Positions 29,328 to 37,741 of a stretch of 64,000 bases of DNA are shown piece by piece. The translations under genes and the position numbers were made by a program. The notes beneath the pieces were generated by a model. It saw only the letters and a list, made by a program, of their open reading frames with translations, searched no databases and had not been told where the DNA came from. The DNA is taken from contig NZ_JAGPXN010000016.1 of assembly GCF_018070575.1 (NCBI RefSeq), positions 1 to 64,000 of the forward strand, written 5' to 3'. Numbering within the stretch: position 1 is the stretch's first letter; each line of letters opens with the position of its first letter. The DNA is from Micromonospora sp. C31. GTDB taxonomy: Bacteria > Actinomycetota > Actinomycetes > Mycobacteriales > Micromonosporaceae.

Positions 29328-30496
29328 GGGCGCTCTGCTGGGAAGGCGTCGGCAAGCTGGCCGTACGCGACGTGCCGGAGCCGCGCGTCCGCGCCGAGGG
29401 CGACGTCGTCGTCAAGGTCGGGGTGAGCAGCGTCTGCGGCTCCGACCTGCACCTGATCAACGGTTTCCTGCCGGCGATGCGGGAGGGCGACGTCCTGGGC
29501 CACGAGTTCATGGGCGAGGTCGTGGAGACGGGCCCGGGCGTACGGCGGCTGCGCGTCGGCGACCGCGTCGTGGTCGGCTCGGTGGTGGCCTGCGGCGGCT
29601 GCTGGTACTGCCGCACCGAGCAGTACTCGCTCTGCGACAACTCCAACCCGCAGCCGGTCTTCACCGAGAAGCTCTGGGGCCACTCGCCGGCCGGCATCCT
29701 CGGCTACTCGCACGCCGCCGGGGGCTACTCCGGCAGCCACGCCGAGTACGTCCGGGTGCCCTTCGGCGACGTCGGGGCGTTCCAGGTGCCCGACGGGGTG
29801 CCCGACGACTCGGTCGTGTTCGCCTCCGACGCGATGCCCACCGGCTGGATGGCCGCCGACTTCTGCGCGCTGAAGGGCGGCGAGGTGGTCGCCGTCTGGG
29901 GCGCGGGCGGTGTCGGCCAGATGGCGGCCCGGTCGGCGCAACTTCTCGGCGCCGAGCGGGTGATCGTGATCGACCGACTGCCGGAGCGGCTCGCCACGGC
30001 CGCCGACCGGCTCGGCGTGGAGACGGTGAACTACGCCGAGACCGACGTGCTGGAGGCGCTGCGGGAGATGACCGCCGGCCGGGGTCCGGACGCGTGCATC
30101 GAGGCCGTCGGCATGGAGTCGCACGACGTCGGCCCGGTGTACGCGTACGACAAGGCGAAGCAGAGCGTCCGGTTGCAGACCGACCGCCCCACCTCCGTGC
30201 GGCAGGCGATCATGGCCTGCCGCAAGGGCGGGACGGTGAGCATCGTCGGCGTCTACGCCGGCCTGGTGGACAAGTTCCCGCTCGGCGCGGCGATGAACAA
30301 GGCGCTGGTGCTGCGGATGGGGCAGATGCACGCGCAGCGCTACATCCCGATGCTGCTGGACCGGATGGCGGCCGGCGAGATCGATCCCGGCTACCTGGCC
30401 ACTCACCCGATGCCGCTGGAGCAGGGCGCGCGGGGCTACGAGATGTTCGAGAAGAAGGAGGACGGCTGCCTGCGTACCGTCCTGCACCCGGCCTGA
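29324..30496 (+). CDS. zinc-dependent alcohol dehydrogenase (formaldehyde dehydrogenase-like MDR)
   Basis: 390 aa. Catalytic zinc ligands are in VCGSDLH and GHEFMGEV; the structural zinc loop is CGGCWYCRTEQYSLC. The NAD(P)-binding motif is GAGGVGQ. The insert with ALREMTAGRGPDACIEAVGMESH and the C-terminal pattern resemble glutathione-independent formaldehyde dehydrogenases and related alcohol dismutases. The GTG overlaps the SRPBCC stop. Likely detoxifies aldehydes or alcohols under stress; substrate inferred from the family. Confidence 0.9.
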   Translation: MRALCWEGVGKLAVRDVPEPRVRAEGDVVVKVGVSSVCGSDLHLINGFLPAMREGDVLGHEFMGEVVETGPGVRRLRVGDRVVVGSVVACGGCWYCRTEQYSLCDNSNPQPVFTEKLWGHSPAGILGYSHAAGGYSGSHAEYVRVPFGDVGAFQVPDGVPDDSVVFASDAMPTGWMAADFCALKGGEVVAVWGAGGVGQMAARSAQLLGAERVIVIDRLPERLATAADRLGVETVNYAETDVLEALREMTAGRGPDACIEAVGMESHDVGPVYAYDKAKQSVRLQTDRPTSVRQAIMACRKGGTVSIVGVYAGLVDKFPLGAAMNKALVLRMGQMHAQRYIPMLLDRMAAGEIDPGYLATHPMPLEQGARGYEMFEKKEDGCLRTVLHPA

Positions 30497-30509
30497 GCGT
30501 CCGCGACCG

Positions 30510-30548
30510 TACCGCCCCGGGAGGCCGGCCGGGCCACCCGGGGCGGTA
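30510..30548. terminator. bidirectional terminator between adh and P450 genes
   Basis: Perfect 12-bp stem (TACCGCCCCGGG / CCCGGGGCGGTA) with a 15-nt loop, between two convergent genes. Confidence 0.78.
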
Positions 30549-30610
30549 CCGCGTCCGGGCCGGGCGACGGACGTCGACGATGGTGTTCCGGCGGACGTCG
30601 GCGGTGCCGT

Positions 30611-31858
30611 TCAGGCCGTGCGGCGGACGCCGGTGATCAGGAATCCGCTCGGCGGCAGCGCCGGCATCCGGCGCAGGCTCAGCGCCAGGTCCTGCGGCGG
30701 CACGTCGTAGCGCATCGTCGTGGTCAGGTTCGTCACCGCCCGCTTCACCAGCTCGATCGTGATCCATTCGCCGGCGCAGCGGTGCCCGGTCAGGTGCTCG
30801 CCGCCGCCCTGCGGGACGAGGGCGAACGGGTCGCCCCGCCAGCCCGTGAAGCGCTCCGGCAGGAAGCGCTCCGGTTCCGGCCAGAGTGCCGGGTGGTGAT
30901 TGGTGCCGTACAGGTCGAGCAGCACCCGCCGGCCCCGCGGGAAGTGGTAGCCCTGCCAGTCGAACGAGCGGCGCACGCGGGCGGCGGCCACCGGGAAGAA
31001 GGGGTAGTAGCGACGTACCTCCTGCACGAAGCTCTCGGTGGCCTCGTCGCTCTCGCGGACCCGCTGCCGCCAGGTCGGGTGGTCGTGCAGGGCCAGCGCG
31101 GCGAAGACGACGAGACGGCCGACGGCGACCGTGGGGCGCAGCACGTTGAGCAGTTCGACGGCCGCGATCCGGCGGGGGAGCAGCCGTCCCCGGGCGTCCC
31201 GGTGCTCGGCGATCACCCGCAGCGCGCTGCCTCCGGGGGCCGGGAGCGTGCCGATGCGCTCGCGTTCGACGACCTGGCCGATCCAGCGTTCGCCCCGGCG
31301 GCGGCCCCACCGGCCGCGCCAGTGCCGGGGGCCCAGGGCCGCCGGCCCCTCGATCATCGCGTGCAGTTCGGCGGTCCGCCGGTGCACCTCGGACGCGGCC
31401 AGCGGTACGCCCGCCCAGGCGCAGACCGTGCGGGTCAGCATCCGGCCGATCTCGTCGTGGAGCACCACCGGCCCGCCCGCCTCCCACGCCGGGACGCGGG
31501 CCCGCCACTCGTCGTCGAAGAGCTGCCCGAGGTGCCGGACCGCGGCCGGCGTCATGATCGACATGAACATGGCCTTGCGGTCGGCGTGTTCCGCACCGTC
31601 GAGGCCCTGCACGCCGCCCCGGCCGGTCAGGGTGCGCTGCGCCCGCTTGGGCATCGCGCCCGCCCGGACGAAGCGCTCGGGGTCGTAGAACAGCTCCGCC
31701 GCCGGCCGGCCGCGCAGACAGATGGTGGGCTCCAGCATCAGCCGGGCCTGGAAGATGTCGGTACCGTGGCGCTCGCAGCGCCGGCCGACGAAGCGGTAGC
31801 CGTCGCGCAGGAACGCCACCGAGCTGTCCGGGCTGCGCTCCGTCGGGATGATGGCCAT
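30611..31858 (-). CDS. cytochrome P450, CYP152-type fatty acid peroxygenase
   Basis: 415 aa, the length of CYP152 enzymes. The heme-thiolate cysteine is Cys361 in TGHRCAGEWIT, and the ExxR motif is in QEVRRYYPFFP. In the I-helix the usual acid-alcohol pair is replaced by Arg241-Pro242 (NVLRPTVAVGR), the hallmark that lets CYP152 members use hydrogen peroxide and hydroxylate or decarboxylate fatty acids without a redox partner. No ferredoxin or reductase gene is nearby, which fits. GGAGGT lies ~5 nt before the ATG, and a SigB-like promoter is upstream. Confidence 0.93.
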   Translation of the reverse strand: MAIIPTERSPDSSVAFLRDGYRFVGRRCERHGTDIFQARLMLEPTICLRGRPAAELFYDPERFVRAGAMPKRAQRTLTGRGGVQGLDGAEHADRKAMFMSIMTPAAVRHLGQLFDDEWRARVPAWEAGGPVVLHDEIGRMLTRTVCAWAGVPLAASEVHRRTAELHAMIEGPAALGPRHWRGRWGRRRGERWIGQVVERERIGTLPAPGGSALRVIAEHRDARGRLLPRRIAAVELLNVLRPTVAVGRLVVFAALALHDHPTWRQRVRESDEATESFVQEVRRYYPFFPVAAARVRRSFDWQGYHFPRGRRVLLDLYGTNHHPALWPEPERFLPERFTGWRGDPFALVPQGGGEHLTGHRCAGEWITIELVKRAVTNLTTTMRYDVPPQDLALSLRRMPALPPSGFLITGVRRTA

Positions 31859-31918
31859 CGGACCTCCTGACCGGGGGTGGCGGCCGTCGCCGGCCGGATC
31901 CTGTCCGTGCCTCTGCGT

Positions 31919-31943
31919 CTACCCAGGCCGGCGTGCCTGAACC
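31919..31943 (-). promoter_or_regulatory. candidate SigB-type promoter of the P450 gene
   Basis: On the minus strand GGTT, a 15-nt spacer and GGGTAG, ~60 nt before the P450 ATG. The 305-nt gap 31859-32163 holds nothing else I recognise. Confidence 0.42.
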
Positions 31944-32163
31944 CCGCCGCCCGGGTCGCCGGTCCGGGGTGAACGGCGCGACGTGCGGGGGAGGGGCCAG
32001 GCAGCGCCACGTTCCCTGGCCCCTCCCAGGGACGCGGAGAGCTGGTTTCCTCGGGGGAGCGGTCCGCAGGGGTGGCCGGCGGCAGATCGCCGGCGAACCG
32101 TCGGGACGGACCACCGGCGGCCCACCGGAGGCGGGCCGCCCACGATCGTCACGGGGAGGACGC

Positions 32164-32556
32164 ATGCGCGACAACAGGCCCGCGTACTGGCGGCAGCGGC
32201 AGGCGCGGGAGGCGCTCGGCACGGCCCGGGATGTCGCCGGCACGTCGTTGATCACGGCCACGCGGCGGCCGGCCCGGCCCGGGCGGTTCTTCACGGTGCA
32301 CCTCGGCTTCACCGCCCCCGACCTGGCGTCGGCCCGCGAATTGGCCGTCGGCTACGCGGAGGCGCTGAGCGTGCTCCGACCCGAGGTGGCCCTCGGTGCG
32401 TCGGCGCTGTCACCGGCCGAGGCGTGGCAGCAGGCCGAGCGGCTGTTCTGCGGCGCTGCTGGCCCGGACGGCGAGCGTTGCGCCGACGTCGCCAACCACC
32501 CCGGTTTCCACCACGCCCCGGGACCGGGCGGGCTCGGCTGGGGCGACGGCGACTGA
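32164..32556 (+). CDS. hypothetical protein, not recognised
   Basis: 130 aa, soluble, no signal peptide. A basic N-terminus (YWRQRQAREALGTARDVAGT) precedes a likely alpha/beta middle part and a Gly/His/Pro-rich C-terminus with two cysteines (RLFCGAAG, ERCADVA). GGGGAGGACGC lies directly before the ATG, supporting a real gene. It stands alone between the P450 promoter region and the AT-richer leader of the next gene. No family recognised. Confidence 0.65.
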   Translation: MRDNRPAYWRQRQAREALGTARDVAGTSLITATRRPARPGRFFTVHLGFTAPDLASARELAVGYAEALSVLRPEVALGASALSPAEAWQQAERLFCGAAGPDGERCADVANHPGFHHAPGPGGLGWGDGD

Positions 32557-32902
32557 ACCCCAATCGGCGCCCGGCTCGGCCCGGCCGCACCCTTGCGGTG
32601 CGATTCGCCAAACGCACGGAAATAGCTTCCGTGGGAATTGCGCCGTGGCTCATCCGGACGAGGAACCCGCTTCTTGAGGAACTGATCTCAAATTCCGTTC
32701 CGGAGCAACCTCTTCGACATGCGTCGGTTTTGTGGCTGTTTATCGGCCCGATCCGCGCCGCTGTCGGTGCCGAAAGGTTGCCCCCAATCACCAATGCCGG
32801 AAGTGCCTCGTTTGTTCACCGAGGCACCCGCGCCAGGTAACGGGGAGGTTAACTCCCCTCTGGACGGACACATCCGATCCGGCGAGTTCGGGGGAATCGC
32901 AC
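32557..32902 (+). promoter_or_regulatory. AT-richer 346-nt leader with small hairpins before the AsnB-like gene
   Basis: Clearly richer in A/T than the surrounding DNA. It contains a perfect 8-bp hairpin GTGCCTCG / CGAGGCAC (32803-32827) and a 6-bp one GGGGAG / CTCCCC (32842-32858), plus small ones such as CGGAA-TTCCG near 32616. No supported gene inside; the short ORFs lack ribosome-binding sites. Likely a promoter and 5' UTR with possible RNA-level control. Confidence 0.45.
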
Positions 32903-34801
32903 ATGCACGTGATGCTGGCCTGGTTCGCTGACGACAATCTGTCGGACAGCGCCCGGAGCGCCGCCAGGCAACGCTTTGGAACGGCCGTCGCCGACCTGGT
33001 GCCCGACACTTTCGTACGACACGAATTCGGCGCCGACGACTGGGGCGTGACCGTCCTGCACCGCAGCGACCAGGGCCCCTACCGGTGGCCGACCGTCGAC
33101 ACCGTCGGGCCGGTCACCGCCGTCTCCCTCGGGCTGCCTGTGGGGGTGGACGTCACGGGCGGCCCGGCGGCGCTGGGCGGGCGCCTGCTGGCGGGCGAGG
33201 ATGTGCACCGCGAGGTGGTGCCGCCGTTCGGCCTGCTGGCCCTCGACGAGGCCGGGCGCTTCGCCCTGCAACAGGACTGGATCGGCATGTGCCGGGTCTT
33301 CACCGGCGCGTCGGGCGGCCTGACGGCCTTCTGCACCCGCCCCGGCCTGCTGGCCGCGTTCCTGCACGGCGACCTGCGGCCCGACCTGGCCGGCTGGGCG
33401 TCGTACACCCTCTGCGGGCACTTCGGCGGCGACAGCTCCCCGGTGGCGGGGGCCCGGCTGCTGCGCCCCGGCGAGCGGGTGACCGGCCACCGGCGCGACG
33501 GCGGCGGGTGGGAACTCGTCACCACCACCCGATACGCCACCGACGACGTCGTACGCGACGGGCTGGCGGCGCAGGACCGGCCGGTCGGCGAGCTGCTGGA
33601 CCTGGCCGCCGACGCCATCACGACCACCGCGACCAGCATCCACGGCCTCTACGACGACGACATCACCCTCGGGCTGTCCGGCGGGAAGGACTCCCGTCTC
33701 ATCGCCGCGTCGCTGATCGCCGCCGGCCGGACCCCCCGTTTCCTCACCAACGAGGACACCCGGGCCGAAGGCGAGGTCGCCCGCGAGCTGGTGCGGATCC
33801 TGCGCGACAAGCGGGGGCTGCACCCCGAGCACACCCTCCGGCTCGCCGGGGCGCGCGCCAACGTGCTCGGCACCGGCCTGCACGAGCGGGCCCGACGACT
33901 GCAACGGCTCACCGACCACCAGTTCCCCTCCAGCTACCTGGTGCGCCCCGCCGGTCCCGAACGCCTGGTCGACCAGGCCAGCCCCGCCACGTTCACCGGT
34001 GCCGCCGGCGAACTCGCCACCGAATACTGGTATCCCCCCACCGACGACGACGGCGAGCCGTCCCCGCAGGAGACCGCCGTGGCCCGGCTGCTGAACGCCG
34101 TGCCGGCGGGCGTCGCCGACCCGGCCGTGGCCACCGCCGAGCGGGAGCGCATCGGCGGCCTGCTCGACCACGGCAGCGGGCTCGGCCTGCACGACCTGCG
34201 CCTGGTCGACTACATCTACCTGGTGGAACGGGTCCGCCGCTGGTACACCTCGGCGTACGCGATCGGCATGGTCACCCCGTTCCTCTCTCCCGGCTTCGTC
34301 GCCGCCACGTTCGCGTTGACGCCCGGGCAGAAGCGCGAGCGGCTCATGCACACCGGGCTGATCGCACGGCTGGTGCCCGAGTGGGCGCAGGTCCCGTTCG
34401 TCAGCGTCTCCACCGGCCCGTCCACCGCCGCCCGGGTGTGGGAGGGCGACGGCCTCCAGGCCATGGCCGAGCTGCTGGACACCGCGCACGGCCCGCTGAC
34501 CCACCTCGTGCGCCGGCCAGCCGTGGAGAAGGCGCTCCGGACCGCCGCCCGGGGTGGCCGGCCCGACCAGCGGACGCTGCAACAGTTCACCTGGCTGGCG
34601 CTCGCCTCCGAGCGGCTCGAACCGGGCACCACCCGCCCCGCCACCGGCGCCGCGTACGCCCGGATCACCGCACCCCCGCAGCAGCGGCAGCCGGCCGGCG
34701 GCGCGGTCGCCCGACTGCGCTGGATCAAACGGACCCGGCTCGGTGGCCGGCTCTGGTCGGCCGTGGCCAGGCGGGTGCGACCCCGGCCACCGGGCGAGTG
34801 A
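32903..34801 (+). CDS. asparagine synthetase-like PP-loop protein without glutaminase
   Basis: 632 aa. The C-terminal part has the ATP-pyrophosphatase P-loop as SGGKDSR (259-265) and an asparagine-synthetase-like VRRWYTSAYAIGMVTPFLSP region. The N-terminal ~200 aa resemble a decayed class II amidotransferase domain (GRFALQQDWIGMCRVFTGA) but lack the N-terminal catalytic cysteine, so it cannot hydrolyse glutamine and would need another amine or ammonia. The lasso-cyclase analogy is noted, but no B protein or precursor is nearby. A G-rich GGGGGAATCGC precedes the ATG. Confidence 0.82.
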   Translation: MHVMLAWFADDNLSDSARSAARQRFGTAVADLVPDTFVRHEFGADDWGVTVLHRSDQGPYRWPTVDTVGPVTAVSLGLPVGVDVTGGPAALGGRLLAGEDVHREVVPPFGLLALDEAGRFALQQDWIGMCRVFTGASGGLTAFCTRPGLLAAFLHGDLRPDLAGWASYTLCGHFGGDSSPVAGARLLRPGERVTGHRRDGGGWELVTTTRYATDDVVRDGLAAQDRPVGELLDLAADAITTTATSIHGLYDDDITLGLSGGKDSRLIAASLIAAGRTPRFLTNEDTRAEGEVARELVRILRDKRGLHPEHTLRLAGARANVLGTGLHERARRLQRLTDHQFPSSYLVRPAGPERLVDQASPATFTGAAGELATEYWYPPTDDDGEPSPQETAVARLLNAVPAGVADPAVATAERERIGGLLDHGSGLGLHDLRLVDYIYLVERVRRWYTSAYAIGMVTPFLSPGFVAATFALTPGQKRERLMHTGLIARLVPEWAQVPFVSVSTGPSTAARVWEGDGLQAMAELLDTAHGPLTHLVRRPAVEKALRTAARGGRPDQRTLQQFTWLALASERLEPGTTRPATGAAYARITAPPQQRQPAGGAVARLRWIKRTRLGGRLWSAVARRVRPRPPGE

Positions 34802-34827
34802 GCGGGCGCACCCCGACCGACCCCGAC

Positions 34828-34857
34828 GCCCCGCCCGGCCGACCGGTCGGGCGGGGC
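34828..34857. terminator. bidirectional terminator between AsnB-like and DUF397 genes
   Basis: GCCCCGCCC / GGGCGGGGC 9-bp stem with a 12-nt loop between two convergent genes. Confidence 0.7.
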
Positions 34858-34865
34858 GGACGAGG

Positions 34866-35084
34866 TCAATCCAGGTCGAACTCGCCGTCCTGGGCGCCGG
34901 CCACGAAGGCGTCCCACTCAGCCTGGGTGAAGACCAGGACCGGGCCGTCCGGCTCGGCGGAGTTGCGCATGCCGATCAGGTCGTCGACGAAGGCGACCTC
35001 CACCGCGCTGTCGGAGGTGTCGCCCTCGGCCCGCTGCCAGACCGCCCGCGAAAGGTCGAAGTCGCCCTTGGGGTGCGAAGCCAT
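34866..35084 (-). CDS. DUF397 domain protein
   Basis: 72 aa. The pattern LSRAVWQRAEG, FVDDLIGMRNSAEPDGPVLVFT and AEWDAFVAG is the DUF397 fold. Such proteins usually pair with an XRE-family regulator in WhiJ-type loci of actinobacteria, where they act as small partners. Here no HTH gene lies next to it, so it is an orphan in this window. Confidence 0.93.
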   Translation of the reverse strand: MASHPKGDFDLSRAVWQRAEGDTSDSAVEVAFVDDLIGMRNSAEPDGPVLVFTQAEWDAFVAGAQDGEFDLD

Positions 35085-35153
35085 CGTTCAATCCTCCAGT
35101 GCCACGGGTCATGGGGGAGACACGTACGGTTCCCCATCGGGCAGGATAAGCGG

Positions 35154-37670
35154 ATGCCGAGCCTGACCCGTGTAGAGGCGACCGCGCGTGGCGCGGCGAT
35201 CACCGTCGAGTCCTATCAGGTGGACCTCGACCTGACCGGCGACGGCGAGCGCTTCCGCTCCGACGTCACCATCCGCTTCCGGGCGGTCCCCGGCGCGGAG
35301 ACCTTCGTCGAGATCCAGCCGGCAAACCTGCTGGCGGTACGCCTCGACGGCCGCGACGTCGAGGCGTCCACGCTGGACGACAACCGGCTGCCGCTGACCG
35401 GGCTGGCCGAGGCCAACACGCTCACCGTCTCCGCCGAGATGGCGTACTCGAACACCGGTGAGGGGATGCACCGCTTCGTCGACCCCGCCGACGGGGAGAC
35501 CTACCTCTACGCGATGTCGTTCCTGGACAATGCGCAGCGCGTCTTCGCCGCCTTCGACCAGCCCGACCTGAAGGCCCCGGTCACCCTGTCGGTCACCGCC
35601 CCGCCGCACTGGGTCGTCGCGGCCAACGGCCAGCTCGCCGCCAACCCGAGTCCCGGGCGCTGGGAGTTCGCCCCGACGGAACCCCTGGCCACGTACTTCG
35701 TCTCGCTGATCGCCGGCCCCTGGCACGTCCGCCGCGACGAGCACGACGGCATCCCGCTCGGCGTCTACTGCCGGCGCTCGCTCGCGGAGCACCTGGACGC
35801 CGACGCCGAGGAGATCCTCACCGTCACGAAGCAGTGCCTCGACCGGTTCCACCAGCTCTTCGCCGAGCGCTACCCGTTCGGCAAGTACGACCAGGCGTTC
35901 GTGCCGGAGTTCAACGCCGGCGCGATGGAGAACCCGGGCCTCGTCACCTTCCGCGACGACTACGTCTTCCGCTCGGCCGTCACCGACACCGAGCGGGAGC
36001 AGCGCGCCACCACCATCGCCCACGAGATGGCGCACATGTGGTTCGGGGACCTGGTCACCATGCGCTGGTGGGACGACCTGTGGCTGAACGAGTCCTTCGC
36101 GGAGTACCTCGGCACCCGGGTGACCGCCGAGGCGACCCGGTTCGGGCAGGCCTGGACGACCTTCGCCCTGCGGCGCAAGGCGTGGGGCTACGCGGCCGAC
36201 CAGCGCCCCTCGACCCACCCGGTGGCACCCGAGGAGGTCACCGACGCCGCCGAGGGCCTGCTCAACTTCGACGGCATCTCGTACGCCAAGGGCGCCAGCG
36301 TGCTGCGGCAGCTGGTCGCCTGGCTCGGCGACGACGCGTTCCTCGCCGGCCTCAACGCCCACTTCGCGAAGCACCGCTTCGGCAACGCCACCCTCGCCGA
36401 CCTGCTCGGCAGCCTCGCCGGCGCGGCCGGGCGCGACCTGTCCGGCTGGGCGGAGCGCTGGCTGCGTACGGCGCAGGTCGACACGCTGCGCGCCGAGGTC
36501 ACCGTCGACGCCGACGGCCGCTACACCGAGGTGGCGATCGGGCAGAGCGCCCCCCGGGCGTACCCGGTGCTGCGCCCGCACCGGATCGGCGTCGGCCGGT
36601 ACGCCGCCGACGGAACGGTCGTCCGGACGGAGGTCGACCTCGACCCGGACGCCGACGGTGGCCGGACGGTGCTGACCGGGCTGGTCGGCGAGCCGGCGGC
36701 CCGGCTGCTGCTGCCCAACGACGGCGACCTGACGTTCGCCAAGATCCGGCTCGATCCCGCCTCGGCGGACGCCGTTGCGCTGGTGCTGCCCGGCCTGGCC
36801 GACCCGCTGGCCCGGGCGCTGCTCTGGGGCGAGGCGCTGGACGCCGCCATCGACGGGGAACGTCCGGTCGCCGGCCTGGCCGCCCTGGTCGCCGCCGCCC
36901 TCCCCGCCGAGACCGAGGTGATCATCGCCGAGGACGTGCTCGCGCTCAGCCGCTCGCTGGTCGACCGCTACCTCGACCCGCCCGCCCGCGAGGCAGCCCT
37001 GGCGCAGCTCGCCGCCGCCTGCCGGAGACTGCTCGACGGGGCCGCGGCCGGCGGGTCGCTCCAGCTCGCGGCGGCCCGGGGCTGGATCGCTGCCAGCACC
37101 GACGCGGAGGGCCTGGCCGGCTGGCTCGCCGGCCGGGACGTCCCACCGGGGCTGGCGGTCGACGCCGAGCTGCGCTGGGCGCTGCTGCTCCGGCTGGTGG
37201 TGCTCGGGGCGGCCGGCGCAACGGAGATCGCCGCCGAGGCCACGGCCGACCCGAGCGCCGCCGGGGCCGAGCGGGCCGCCCGCTGCCGCGCGGCGCTGCC
37301 CGATCCGGCCGCCAAGCAGACCGCATGGGAGATCGTCGTGTCGAACACCGAGCTGTCCAACCGGCTCGTCGAGGCGACCGCGGAGGGGTTCTGGCAGCCC
37401 GAGCAGGCCGAGCTGACGGTCGGCTACGTGGCGCGCTACTTCGCCGACATGCCGGCCGCCGCGCGGTCGCGTACGCCCTGGGTGGCCGAGCAGGTGGCGA
37501 AGCTGGCCTTCCCCCGTTACGCCGTGGCGCAGCCCACCCGGGAAGCGGCCGCAGCGCTGTTGGCCCGCGACGACGTCACCCCCGGCCTGCGCCGGGTGGT
37601 GACCGACGCCGACGACGACCTGCGCCGCGCCCTCGTCGCCCGGACGGCGGTCGCCGCGGCGGCGGCCTGA
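35154..37670 (+). CDS. pepN: aminopeptidase N (M1 family)
   Basis: 838 aa. Substrate motif GAMEN (256-260) and zinc site HEMAH (290-294) with the third ligand Glu in LNESFAEYLGT; the ERAP1-like C-terminal helical domain follows. Cytoplasmic, releases N-terminal residues in peptide turnover. The start at 35154 gives the normal N-terminus PSLTRVEATARG. No Shine-Dalgarno is obvious. Confidence 0.97.
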   Translation: MPSLTRVEATARGAAITVESYQVDLDLTGDGERFRSDVTIRFRAVPGAETFVEIQPANLLAVRLDGRDVEASTLDDNRLPLTGLAEANTLTVSAEMAYSNTGEGMHRFVDPADGETYLYAMSFLDNAQRVFAAFDQPDLKAPVTLSVTAPPHWVVAANGQLAANPSPGRWEFAPTEPLATYFVSLIAGPWHVRRDEHDGIPLGVYCRRSLAEHLDADAEEILTVTKQCLDRFHQLFAERYPFGKYDQAFVPEFNAGAMENPGLVTFRDDYVFRSAVTDTEREQRATTIAHEMAHMWFGDLVTMRWWDDLWLNESFAEYLGTRVTAEATRFGQAWTTFALRRKAWGYAADQRPSTHPVAPEEVTDAAEGLLNFDGISYAKGASVLRQLVAWLGDDAFLAGLNAHFAKHRFGNATLADLLGSLAGAAGRDLSGWAERWLRTAQVDTLRAEVTVDADGRYTEVAIGQSAPRAYPVLRPHRIGVGRYAADGTVVRTEVDLDPDADGGRTVLTGLVGEPAARLLLPNDGDLTFAKIRLDPASADAVALVLPGLADPLARALLWGEALDAAIDGERPVAGLAALVAAALPAETEVIIAEDVLALSRSLVDRYLDPPAREAALAQLAAACRRLLDGAAAGGSLQLAAARGWIAASTDAEGLAGWLAGRDVPPGLAVDAELRWALLLRLVVLGAAGATEIAAEATADPSAAGAERAARCRAALPDPAAKQTAWEIVVSNTELSNRLVEATAEGFWQPEQAELTVGYVARYFADMPAAARSRTPWVAEQVAKLAFPRYAVAQPTREAAAALLARDDVTPGLRRVVTDADDDLRRALVARTAVAAAAA

Positions 37671-37729
37671 CGCCGTCCGGCGGACGGGACGGCCGGGCGA
37701 CCCCGGGGGACCGCCGGCTCCGCCCGGCC

Positions 37730-37735
37730 TAGGAT
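37730..37735 (+). promoter_or_regulatory. -10 hexamer TAGGAT, leaderless nadD start
   Basis: TAGGAT with 6 nt to the nadD GTG and no Shine-Dalgarno. Confidence 0.55.
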
Positions 37736-37741
37736 CACGGG

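Noticed and set aside
26672..30487. 1271-aa minus-strand frame joining glycosyltransferase to a frame through adh
   Set aside because: The part beyond 27811 is antisense or out of frame to the methyltransferase and adh genes.
32719..32931. short plus-strand frame (70 aa) and a Cys-rich alternative at 32732 before the AsnB-like gene
   Set aside because: No ribosome-binding site, overlaps the start of the AsnB-like gene and shows no peptide-precursor pattern; kept only as leader.
32557..35084. lasso peptide cluster
   Set aside because: Needs a precursor, a PqqD-like/B1 protein and a B2 protease; none found. Only the AsnB-like fold resembles the cyclase.
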